Made by a program: the position numbers and the translations under genes. A stretch of DNA of 64,000 nt from Microdochium bolleyi (taxonomy: Eukaryota; Ascomycota; Sordariomycetes; Xylariales; Microdochiaceae). Within the stretch, counting starts at the first letter, position 1; each line of letters starts with the position of its first letter. A model generated the notes under the pieces. It searched no databases, was not told where the DNA came from, and saw only the letters and a list, made by a program, of their open reading frames with translations. The stretch lies in the NCBI GenBank assembly GCA_001566295.1, contig KQ964249.1, positions 1,488,001 through 1,552,000 of the forward strand, given 5' to 3'. This document shows, in pieces, positions 1 to 9,462 of the stretch.

Positions 1-289
1 CCTCAAGGCCATTGTCAGGGATGATGCCGTACACAGACGAGTAGCCTAGAGACGTCTTGTCGATGAACTGCAGGGCGTAGGTGATGCAGAGGAACGGTAG
101 GATGTGCATGTCAATCTTACGACGAACACGGCGAGCATTTTCCTCGTCGAGCTCGCCCATCATGAGTGCTCGCGCGGCCAGCTCGCCGGCCTCGTCCTGG
201 ATCTGCATGCTGGCCATCTGGACGTCCTTGGGGTTGACATCGTCAGCTGCTGCAACCATGTCGTGGTCGGCTTGCTTTTCAGATGCCAT
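1..289 (-). CDS. Dal5-type MFS permease (anion:cation symporter family), N-terminal part only
   Basis: The reading frame opens with an ATG at 289-287 and runs leftward to the window edge without a stop, giving about 96 residues. The first 60 are a polar cytoplasmic tail. Next comes RRKIDMHILPFL, then a hydrophobic stretch with FIDKTSLGYSSVYG. This Arg/Lys-Lys-Ile-Asp then (L/I)DK-T-LGY arrangement is the usual first transmembrane segment of fungal allantoate/nicotinate-type (Dal5, ACS family) permeases, which import small organic anions at the plasma membrane. The rest of the protein lies outside the window, so substrate cannot be judged. It is divergent from the M20 amidohydrolase gene. A pairing of permease and amidohydrolase would make sense for uptake and hydrolysis of an amide, but that is inference. 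Confidence 0.75.
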   Translation of the reverse strand, partial: MASEKQADHDMVAAADDVNPKDVQMASMQIQDEAGELAARALMMGELDEENARRVRRKIDMHILPFLCITYALQFIDKTSLGYSSVYGIIPDNGLE

Positions 290-860
290 AGTGATTGACG
301 GTCTGGACGCTCGTCTTTAATCCTCGAGGCGGGTAGCTCCTAAGCCTAAAGGGTTTGTGGATTGGCCAGGCAACATGGGACGATTGTCGAGGATAAATAT
401 ACCGAGGAGGGACGCGAGCGTTGTCAAGCTCGCAAGACCACCGGCCGAGACTCCGGTTGTCGGGGCCGGGAGCTTCCGTTATCTCGAACCACTGCGCCGT
501 CGTTGCACAGTGGTAAACCAATCATATGCAAGTCAAGCTGGTCAGGCCGTGAAAGCTCCCGGCTGAGGCCGGCCTGTGGGTAAGGCTTATCATTCGCACT
601 TCGGCGCAAGCCTGTTGGCGTCCGAACCGGGCAAGTTGCCGACGGAAGCCAGGGCCCCCTAGCCGCATCCCACGCGACTCTTTCGGCCTAGCTGCGGTAC
701 GGAGCTGCCGACTACGGCGGCCCCAACTCTGATCCACTGCCGCTGTCTGTTGGACTCCGGCTTCAAGACACCAGTCGGAAGTTCTGGTAGGTGGATGGCA
801 GCCTCATCCTCGACGTGCATGCTTTGCGAGTTGCGGGCTTGAAATCGGAAGGCAGCTGCG
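290..860. promoter_or_regulatory. Divergent intergenic region, permease / M20 amidohydrolase
   Basis: This 571-bp region holds the promoters of the leftward permease and the rightward amidohydrolase. An AT-rich TATA-like stretch lies at 391-402 (ATATTTATCC read on the minus strand), about 105 bp upstream of the permease ATG. One TGATAAG, a match to the fungal GATA-factor site HGATAR, reads on the minus strand at 592-586. A single site is weak evidence of nitrogen control. Open frames here are short and look random. Confidence 0.4.
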
Positions 861-2285
861 ATGCAAATCACCCCAGAGGACTTTGTCCTTGTGGCGAGCC
901 ACGATGCTCAGACCCTCGAACATCCAGGCTACCTCGCCGAGATCGACAACGCTATCGAGAGCGCTGCGGACGGGCTCTGGGCCGTCAACAAGACTATTCA
1001 CGACAACCCGGAGCTTGGCTACCATGAGTTTACGGCACACAGGGTTCTCACAGACTACATGCAGCGCCAGCATGGATGGGCTGTGACCCGGTCGGCATAT
1101 GGTCTTGCGACAGCGTGGACAGCCGTGCACGACAGCGGGCGCCCCGGGCCTGTCGTGTCCTTCAATGCCGAGTATGGTCAGTCGCCAGCAAGGCGCATAA
1201 ACCACACCCCGAGGCACTCATCTTGGACTAACAGCCGACGCCGCAGACGCTCTCGAGGGGATTGGCAACGCGTGTGGCCACAACTTGATTGCCACGGCCT
1301 CTGTCGCGGGAGGACTGGCGACTGCAGAAGTCATGGAACGCCACAAGCTAGGGGGCAAAGTCGTCATATTCGGTACTCCAGCAGAAGAAGGTGAGTCTGT
1401 CCGTGCTGGTCGCCCTAGGCCACCACTTGTCATCCACACAAAGAATCTAACCTCTGTGCAGGCGGTGGTGGCAAGATCAAGCTGCTCGAGGCTGGGGCGT
1501 ACCGGGACCATAAAGTCGACATCAACCTCATCTCACACCCGGGCATCGTCGGCGACAGTGCCATCATGCGGACGGCTGCTTACGAAGCCTTCCGGGTGGA
1601 ATACTTTGGACGGCAGGCGCATGCTGCGGCCAGCCCGTGGCTGGGTATCAATGCCCTGGATGCGCTCATCACGGCATATACAGCGCTCTCGGTGCTGCGA
1701 CAACAGACGATGCCGGGCGATGTGATCCAGGGCAACATCTCGGATGGCGGGCTGCGGCCAAACATAATCCATGCATTTGCTGCAGGCAACTTCGTGGTGC
1801 GGGCTGACAGCCGGGCAAGACTACGGGAGCTCAAGAAGAAGGTCGATGGGTGTTTCCAGGCTGGGGCAGCGGCATCGGGCGCGACGCTCAAGATGGCGAC
1901 GAGCATGAGCTATGCGGACCACGTGCCGAACCGGGTGCTCGCGCACTCGTACCGGCGATACTTCAACGCGCTCAGCCCGCCCATGCAGATCCCCGAAGAC
2001 GACGAGGTGGACGACATGCGGGGCAAGACCAACGCGAGCAGCGACCAGGGAGACATCAGCTACGCGATGCCAAGTCTGAATGTAGGCTTCTCGATCCCTG
2101 CTGGGCCCGAGGGTAACGGGCCTCACAGCCCAGACTTTGCGGGTGCGGCGGGCACGCGGGTGGCGTTTGAGCGGGCGCTCAGGGCGGGCAAGGCACTTGC
2201 GGGCACAGCGACGGACATTCTGACGGTTGACGGGCTCCTGGCCACGGTGAAGTCGTGGCAGGACGACATGAGGCGCTCCGCGTGA
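861..2285 (+). CDS. M20-family amidohydrolase / peptidase (PM20D2-like)
   Basis: There are three exons, 861-1176, 1247-1390 and 1462-2285, giving 427 residues. Introns of 70 and 71 nt have GTCAGT and GTGAGT donors, and the first has a CTAAC branch site. The first acceptor was chosen at 1246 because it rebuilds NAEYDALEGIGNACGHNL, the canonical M20 metal-binding block with Asp and the GHN histidine. The second junction rebuilds GTPAEEGGGG with the paired catalytic and metal-binding glutamates. The C-terminal half has the dimerisation domain and a final GPEGNGPHSPDF metal-ligand segment. M20D enzymes hydrolyse acylated amino acids or dipeptide-like amides with a metal pair. No signal peptide is visible, so a cytosolic location is likely. 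The precise substrate cannot be read from sequence. Confidence 0.9.
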
Positions 2286-2744
2286 GCCCGAGCAATGATG
2301 GGTAGAAGATATATATTGCCGACTAGACTATGCGTAACGGACACTGGTACTGGCTGGTACCTTGCATCAAAGGGTTCCAAGGTTGCCTGGAAGGCCGACC
2401 GCCGTGCAGGTGGGGCCGTCGATAACGGTAGGCCGGGCTGGCTGGGATGGTGCTGATAAGCAAAGTATTGGCGATGTCGAAGCTCATGGGCAGCATGCCA
2501 GCGAGGGGGTTTCTGTCGAGCAAGGCCGCGTCGAACCGCGCCGTGCAAACACCGTCGTCAACCGGCTGGCCTGCTCGTCACGACAAGCAGAGCACGACTT
2601 GCGACATGCTCGCGTCTTGGACATAGCTCCGTGCCCGAGCTGGCGTGTCCGAACCACTTCCTTCTAGCTTTCCCACGCCTGTACGCCTTGCTTGCGCCCA
2701 CAACGCGGGGTCCCCGTCGCATCACCGAGCCCTTGCCCGCCAGC
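2286..2744. other. Intergenic region, nothing specific
   Basis: This 459-bp stretch separates two rightward genes. It holds the 3' end of the amidohydrolase transcript and the promoter of the next gene. A CT-rich stretch precedes the downstream ATG. No convincing site was seen. Confidence 0.4.
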
Positions 2745-5048
2745 ATGGGCAAGAAGACACCCTCGCCGGGCCCATTGCCTGCCGCCGCGGCATCCCACAA
2801 AGGCAAGGCTTCTCCCGTCCCGTCCTCGCCCTCCTCCGCCCTTGTCATCTGTCGCAACAAGTAAGCCACTCTTTGTGTGCGTGCGCACCGCGGTCGACCT
2901 GCCCCTCCGCACACCACAATGTTCTGACCGGCCGAGCCCGACAGACACTGGCGCTTCATCTCCTCCTTCCATGGGCCATGGCTTCAGCTGCCAGTCGAGG
3001 TCCTCGAAATTATCGCCAACGCAAACTACCACATGCCAACCCCTCGCCCCGTCGACCCGGCTGTCTTCTACGACCTACTCAAGATCCGCCAGCTAGTCGA
3101 TGCTGCCACCGACCTCGCCGTCCGAGCTGCCAGCGGCGTCGCCGCCTCTCCCGTCCCCAACTCAATGGCAGGTAGTGCGGCGCATCAGATGCAGGCGCTT
3201 GGGCTGGGGTTTGGCACTGCTGGTGGCGCAAAGCTCAGCTCAGAGCGCAAGTTTCGTATGCGCGAGCAAGCGAGCCAGAAGCTCTCAAAGGCATACCATC
3301 TCGATGAGATCGCCTCGAGCGTCGCCACCATGCAGTCCACCTCAACGCTGGAAAATGTCGCCGGGCTCGTCTTACAGCGGCAGCCTACGGATCCCGATGC
3401 AAACTATGTCCACTTCTTCCACGAGAAGATCCCGTCCAGGCAGCTCGCAGAGTGCACCGACCTCGGTGCCCTCGACCTCGTTATAAGCCAGAGGCCAGCT
3501 AATTGCGAGCCCCTGCGCACGAGAGCTGCTGTGCGCGTCTTTAAGAACGATTATGAGGGCGCCGTGCAGGACTTGACCACTGCGCTCAGTGTCTGCCGCC
3601 TCAATCAGCCACTTCACCCTGCCGCGAGAGAGAGCCTGAAGCAGACAGAGCGTAGGCCAAGTCGCCGTACGGATCAGACACCCCTGGACGAGCAGGACCA
3701 ACCCAGCTCCACGGAGGTACAATTGCTCGTACAGAGAGCTGGCTGCTATCTGACACTAGCTTGTAACCACGTTACGCCAGCAATGGCAGGCGTGCCCGCG
3801 GCACCAGATTCAGCATCCGTACCCCAATCGGCTTCACCGGCCCCATCCTCCACGAATCCTTGCGTCGGCGTGGAAGAATGCAATGGCTTAGGGTCTGGTT
3901 CAGCGGAGCGAGCGCCGTCGAAGGACGAGCTGGAGCATCGTAAGCTTGTGAGGTTGTACGCCAAACGGGCGTTGAGAGACTACATGGAATACCTGAGACA
4001 CTTCCACTACTCGCCCGACTTCCCAGTCGGTATGATTGACGACTTCACAAAGCAGGTCAATTGTGCCACGAATAAGACGAAGAGGTATTATACCCAGTCT
4101 CGGTGGTTCAACCAGACGCCGAGTCATTCAACTACCGGGACTAGGCCTCACACAGTCCACGTTCTTGCAACGCTCTTTGCCGCGACGCCCCCGTCCGATA
4201 TACCTCCGTTCCCATGCACCGAGCTCGTAGCATCATCGCCGCCACTTGTGACGACTGAGGCTACCACAGAGACGGTCACCTACCATCCTTTGTTGACGGA
4301 TGCCCTGCATGCTCTACTATTGTGCCACGCACTGATACAGACGTCTGCCAAGGAATTACAGCGCCATGCTTACATGGTCGCTCGCCTCGCTCGGCTTGCA
4401 GATGGCTACCCGGTCTTCCAAGCGAGCCGCTCGCCCGCCCGAGCAGATTGGATAGAGGTGCTCCGACGTTCCGAAGGTTGGCTCGAACTGGCCAGCCATT
4501 GGGAGACTCTGTGTGCTCCAGCGCCCCTGCCAACGACCGTACCGTTCAGTGGTGGTCTGGGCACTCTGTCAGCAAACTTTAATGGTAATTCTTCCAATGG
4601 CGAGGCCGTGTCTCCCGAGACCGAGAACCAGCGGAGAGACCGTCTTAGGCATCAAGCCATTGTCGAGGCGCTCGAGGATGAACGCGTCAGTGATGAAGCT
4701 AGCTTCAAGGCCGCACTTGTGGCCCGACAGCGTAGGGTCGATGCGGACTTCGATCCGCGCATACCAACCTCGAACGATGTCACTGTGCCGCCCCCAAGAC
4801 AGAGATCAGACCCTGGAGCCTCGCAGCTAGGACTTCCACTAGCCGCTATGCCCAAGCGCTGGGCTGTAGATGACGGCCGTGAGTACCCCATCTTGACGGA
4901 GCGAGCAGAGGCTGTCGCCCGATGGATTCACAATGCACCAGCCGGGGCGGGTGCCGGCGCGAGCAAGCGGAAGAAAAAAGCAGGGCCTGCTGCTAAGAAA
5001 AGCAGTGCCCGCTCGCTGAAGGTCGAGGGCCTCAGAGCAGAGGCATGA
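2745..5048 (+). CDS. Conserved fungal protein of unknown function, 739 aa
   Basis: There are two exons, 2745-2860 and 2945-5048, with an 84-nt intron (GTAAGC donor, TTCTGAC branch). The start was chosen because the first exon joins in frame to KHWRFISSFHGPWLQLP and then VEVLEIIANANYH. This Trp/Pro-rich block followed by PRPVDPAVFYDLLKIR looks strongly conserved, and I associate it with a broadly distributed fungal family that I cannot name. Around residues 140-220 there is a TPR-like alternation (RTRAAVRVFKNDYEGAVQDL, then ALSVCR). The middle is Ser/Pro-rich, with an R/E-rich helix near residue 600. The C-terminus is a basic Lys/Arg tail (SKRKKKAGPAAKK) that could be a nuclear localisation signal. 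No signal peptide or membrane segment is seen, and no function is assigned. Confidence 0.85.
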
Positions 5049-5073
5049 ATAGCAAGTACTGCAATTTGAAAAG

Positions 5074-7872
5074 CTAATGCAACACGAACGCGGTCGTCTC
5101 GAAATCGCCCCCTTCAATGGCTTCCCCGTGCATGTATCCTTCAACATAACAATCGCCAACAAGGCGGTGTTCGCCATGGCTACCCTCAGCGCGAAGGATG
5201 ATTGGGGTGTTGCAGCCGAAAGGGACGCAGACCACGTCGCCCGTGTCCATGAAGCCTGTGCCTAGGCCCATCATGCCGGACTTGGTGATGAAGAAGCAGC
5301 GCCCCATCATGCGCGAACCGCAGTTCTCCTGCAGAATGCCGCGTCTCCTGTCAGGGTCGATACCGAGGTCTGTCATGTCGGCATATGCGGCCAATTGGTG
5401 GTCGAGGGTGATGTGGGGCAGGCGATCGCGCAGCAGAGAAGCGTAGACGTGGTAGCAGGTGGTTGTCCAGTCAGTGGCCGGCACGACAGAACTTCTGCCG
5501 CCTGGCTCGGGCTGGCCGAGCCGCAAGGTGCGACAGAAGGCATCGTGTAGGTGGTCGTCCCCGTATCTATGGCGCACCTTGGCGTTGTCCAAAAGCTTGG
5601 CCCGCCAATGCAGGAATGCCATGAGGTAGTCATCGAGGGTGCACAAGGTACCGACAGCGATACCATGCATGGCCACGATGTCAAGATGGACGGCCTTGAT
5701 GGAGAGCTTTGACCTCTGCTCCAGCAGCTGGAAGTCTGCTTTGGTCTTACCGGCAGCGTTGAAGTCGTATGACAAGCCCAGGGCGCCGGTCTGAGGCATG
5801 TGAGACCAGTCTGGAACCCAGGTTGGCAGGCTCGCGTTGCTTGTGTGGAGGGGAAAGTAGATTGCCTCACATATGACGTCGAGACGGTCCGAGTGGAGGA
5901 GGAAGTCGACGACGTTGGTGTAGACCTCGCGGATGGAGGCACTGTAGTCGATGGGGAAGTCGACGCCCACGTGCTCGGGAAGGATACCGATGATGGCAAA
6001 GACCTTGTCACGAGGGTCGGCCGCGAGCTTTGTGCGGCAAGTGTGCAGCACCTCAAGCAACGTCCGGGGCCCGCCGTCACGAATGGCCTGCAGGGCGTGA
6101 AAGCTTGCCGGGCCCCTCGAGCCGAGGACGCGGGCGTACGAGTGGACAGGGTGGGAGAGCTGGTGGCGGCTGGCTGTGCTCAGGCCCGAGGGGAAGAAGT
6201 GGTTGATGTCGCTGGCGTGGCTGGCAAAGGCCTCGGCTGCGGCGACGAGGTCGTCCCAGGCCACCTCGTCCGGCCCACAGTAGACCGTCTTGGTCCTCGC
6301 GCTGAGCACCTCCTGCACCACCCACAGCCGCCGCCAGTATGGTCGCTCAAAGAGAGCCACGAGGGCCGCGAAATGCCGCCGCAGCTGCCTGGACGAGATG
6401 AGCGTCGTCATGCTCGGCGGCGAGCCGGAGCCCGAGGCAGGACGTGAGGCCCGCACCGCCTGGCGGACCAGGTCGATAGCAAGGCTGCTGTCGTCGGCAT
6501 CCGGGCCGAGCCAGATGGCAACATATTCGGCCTGGAGGAAGATGCTCGTCATGTAGCGCACCTGCTGTGAGAGCTCGGCCTTGTCGTGCTGGTTGATGCA
6601 CACGGCATCGGCCCACACGTAGACGGATTCGCGCGGCTGCCGCAGCCGCTGCAGCGCCCCGTGCAGGCTCGCGGTGATGCGGTGCTTGTGGCCGTCGACC
6701 AAGATCTCAGCCGTGTCGTCGCCGTTGCCCCACGCGTACGAGAGGGCCACGTACCTGGGCGGCTGCTCGAGCGTCGTGTTGACCAGCTGGCACTTGATGG
6801 CCGACATGCTCACGGGCAGCAGCCGTAGCAGCCGGATTTCGGTCCCTTCCAGCCGGCGATACTCGTACGGCGTGCCCGGTGCCACCATCGGGATACCAGT
6901 AGAGCCTGAGGAGCCTCGCGACGGGAGCGACGGGCTGAGGAGCTCTGACGATGGTCGGGCTGCACTTTTCTGGTCAGCCTCGCTGCTCGGCCGGACGCTG
7001 ATGATCGGCACTGCCAGGTTGCGCGGCGGGCCTCTCCCGGAGTCTTCATTCATGCCCGTGTTTTGGTCGTCACGGCCGCTTCCCAAGCCCAGCGCAGGTT
7101 GTGCGCTGGCGGATCTCGGATGCTCGTCAACCCAGTCATCTTGGTGCTGTCCCGGCTGCATATCTCTGGTGCGTTGCTCGGGCGGCGCCTTCCTTGACTG
7201 GATCCGCTCTGACTTTGATCGTTTCAAAATCCCTTCGCGTTCGGCTGCATGTGCTTTGGACTCGGTTGATTCGCCTTTGTTGGTTGCGGAAGCACGCACC
7301 ACGGACCGCTGAAGGATGGCCTCGGCTGCCGCTGCCTGCGCCCTGGATGCGGTAGATATATTGGACCAATCTCTAGAACCGTGCGGCTCGACAGTATCTG
7401 CCCTGGCGTTAGGGGATGAGCTGTACCTGCGCCTGTGCTGGTTGATGACGGGCCGCGGTGCCGGACGGATGATGTCTTCACGCTCGGCGGCGTGCTGATG
7501 AGAGTTGGGGCGGTGCCTCCCTGGTTGCTCCTCCCGACGTGTCCTGTCAGGCACCTCGAACCTGACCTGCGGTGGCGCGTATCGCATATCGCCATTGTGA
7601 GCGCCTTGGTCTGCGTGTTGCCGCCATCCCTGGCCCATGGGAGGGGCAAACACCGTATGCCTGTAATTCGGGTTAGAGTGTGACCGCAGTCTGACCGCCT
7701 CATACCGGCTACGGAGCCCGCCGTTCACGTCTAGATTTGAATCGGTGTACCCGTATCGATCGTCACCGTCGCGTGACCTCCCTGGCGATACCGTCTCCTG
7801 TCTTGGCTCGTCCCCTCTCTTCTTCCGGCGACGGCGGCTATCTACGTCCGCATACTCGTAATCGTAATCCAT
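5074..7872 (-). CDS. HET-domain (heterokaryon incompatibility) protein, 932 aa
   Basis: A single uninterrupted exon encodes 932 residues. The first 330 or so are low-complexity, charged and Ser/Arg/Pro-rich, probably disordered. The HET domain follows from about residue 340 to 520: YEYRRLEGTEIRLLRLLP, then PRYVALSYAWG, VWADAVCINQHDKAE and YVAIWLG. These are the three conserved HET blocks. The C-terminal 400 residues contain LLEVLHTCRTKLAADPRDKVFAIIG, typical of the region after the domain in this family, and FPIDYSASIREVYTNV. HET proteins take part in allorecognition and programmed cell death after hyphal fusion, but most paralogues have no proven role. The stop lies 25 bp from the stop of the convergent neighbour. 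The start is 0.25 kb from the edge of the AT-rich block, yet codon use is normal. Confidence 0.9.
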   Translation of the reverse strand: MDYDYEYADVDSRRRRKKRGDEPRQETVSPGRSRDGDDRYGYTDSNLDVNGGLRSRYEAVRLRSHSNPNYRHTVFAPPMGQGWRQHADQGAHNGDMRYAPPQVRFEVPDRTRREEQPGRHRPNSHQHAAEREDIIRPAPRPVINQHRRRYSSSPNARADTVEPHGSRDWSNISTASRAQAAAAEAILQRSVVRASATNKGESTESKAHAAEREGILKRSKSERIQSRKAPPEQRTRDMQPGQHQDDWVDEHPRSASAQPALGLGSGRDDQNTGMNEDSGRGPPRNLAVPIISVRPSSEADQKSAARPSSELLSPSLPSRGSSGSTGIPMVAPGTPYEYRRLEGTEIRLLRLLPVSMSAIKCQLVNTTLEQPPRYVALSYAWGNGDDTAEILVDGHKHRITASLHGALQRLRQPRESVYVWADAVCINQHDKAELSQQVRYMTSIFLQAEYVAIWLGPDADDSSLAIDLVRQAVRASRPASGSGSPPSMTTLISSRQLRRHFAALVALFERPYWRRLWVVQEVLSARTKTVYCGPDEVAWDDLVAAAEAFASHASDINHFFPSGLSTASRHQLSHPVHSYARVLGSRGPASFHALQAIRDGGPRTLLEVLHTCRTKLAADPRDKVFAIIGILPEHVGVDFPIDYSASIREVYTNVVDFLLHSDRLDVICEAIYFPLHTSNASLPTWVPDWSHMPQTGALGLSYDFNAAGKTKADFQLLEQRSKLSIKAVHLDIVAMHGIAVGTLCTLDDYLMAFLHWRAKLLDNAKVRHRYGDDHLHDAFCRTLRLGQPEPGGRSSVVPATDWTTTCYHVYASLLRDRLPHITLDHQLAAYADMTDLGIDPDRRRGILQENCGSRMMGRCFFITKSGMMGLGTGFMDTGDVVCVPFGCNTPIILRAEGSHGEHRLVGDCYVEGYMHGEAIEGGDFETTAFVLH

Positions 7873-8110
7873 GTCGTGGAGCTATGAAAGACAAGTCTGG
7901 TTTGAGGCATGTGTGGATGAGAACATCTTCAGGTAGGCCACATATGGCTGCGAGGGAATGGGGAGCTGACTGGGAAGCCATAAGGCTGCGTGTTGTCGAG
8001 TGACCCCTCATATTCTGCCTTATGCACGAGCAGGGGTCGTGGGATGTTTTTGTCGTCCTTCGCCCTTCATCAGAGGTGAGACACCACGATTAAGCAAGGC
8101 ACCTAGTACA
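7873..8110. promoter_or_regulatory. HET gene upstream region
   Basis: About 240 bp of normal-composition DNA lie between the HET start codon and the sharp drop in GC content. It must carry the core promoter of the HET gene. No clear TATA box is visible. Confidence 0.35.
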
Positions 8111-8826
8111 GACTTCAATGGGATATGAAGGGTCAGTGAGCTTATATATGCATACTTCTAATACTTTAAGAGACTGGCTTTCAGGAATAAACTTCAGGTC
8201 TTCTTTAATCCTTAAGTGAAATCTTCCTAGCAGGTGAAATACTCCTACCCGATCTAAGACCTACAAAGTAGCGCCGTATAAGATAGTATTCGGCTGTATT
8301 TAGATGGTAGATAAACACTACTAGCAGCTCACTTTAAATGGCACTGAAACTACAATGAATAGGCCACCTTCTATCCGTGTATGACTCGATAACTATGTTA
8401 ATATAGTCAATCAATCGAGGGTGAGAATGCATATATGTTGGGACGTCCAGTATCATTAATCAGATACACATAGATCAACTGTATACAAACAGACTATTAA
8501 GAGCACGTATTGCTAGATATTCTATAGGGGCTTGCACATACCTGTATCTACATGGCCATAGATGCAGCGATTGAGGCAAGTAAAATAATGGGAAGGCGCA
8601 TTTTTAAATACAAGGAATATTTAATATCACTAGGGGCTAACTAAACCTTGTCCACGTGTAGGAAACAGCGTTCAGACGATACATGCTACGAGTGCACCAT
8701 GATTTGGATTTTTATTTCAAGAGACTATCCATATGATGGTAAGCTATTCCAGTTGTGATTCATATGGCAATAGAAACAAAGCAGACCTCATATTACACCT
8801 GTATTTTCTTCTAGAAGTTACAAATG

Positions 8827-9462
8827 ACGTAATCCACAAGTGAGTGAGCCACTACTTATCGCTGCATACCTAAGAATTCTGAAAGCTTGATGACTTCTTA
8901 AAAAGAAACTTTAGTAGAAAGATATCGTAAGCAGACTTATTTCTTAAAAGATAAAGGTAGTTGATAAGCAATTACCTTAGACTTTAGCTGAAGTAGGAGT
9001 TGTACAGCGATATAAGAAAGATAGAAAAAGATTGGTCTCAGAAATCTTTATAACGCAGTCCATAAGTGAGCGAGCAACACAAGTGAGTGAGCCGCTTCTT
9101 ATCACTGCTTATATAAGTAAGAAATTTTGAAGCTTAACAGCTTCTTCATCTTTAAAGATAAGGGGATATAATAAGCGCATTCCCCGCCTGTGAAACATAT
9201 CATAGCTAGATAACTGTATACGTAGTAGAATTCAAGCTATGAGACTTCTTAGCCCACTTTCCTTTTTCTCCTGTACAGCCATATAAACGATACTTGAACT
9301 AAAGTCTAAAAGAGTTCCTTATAAACGAACTACCTTTATCGATCAAGAAGTAAATTTACTATATCGTTCTCGCTTTTAATATAATAAGGTTATTAAGCCT
9401 TAAAAGTCCTTATACAAGCAGCAATAAGAAGTGGCTCAGTCACTTGTGGACCACGTTATGTA
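8827..9462. mobile_element. Degenerate inverted-repeat DNA transposon / MITE relic
   Basis: The left arm begins ACGTAATCCACAAGTGAGTG at 8827. The right arm ends in the reverse complement of ACGTGGTCCACAAGTGACTG at about 9457. The arms can be aligned by eye for about 180 bp (8827-9005 with 9272-9462), including a shared AAAGATAAAGGTAGTT-like stretch and a CTGTACAG/TTGTACAG segment, with mostly C/T and G/A differences. A third copy of the end sequence lies in direct orientation at about 9049-9120. TA dinucleotides border the ends, as in Tc1/mariner/pogo (Fot1-like) elements, which insert at TA. No transposase is encoded, so this is a MITE or a nested, RIP-mutated remnant. Confidence 0.6.

Noticed and set aside
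1235..1246. Alternative acceptor at 1234 in the amidohydrolase
   Set aside because: It keeps frame but inserts ADAA into the metal-binding block. The acceptor at 1246 gives the canonical EYDAL.
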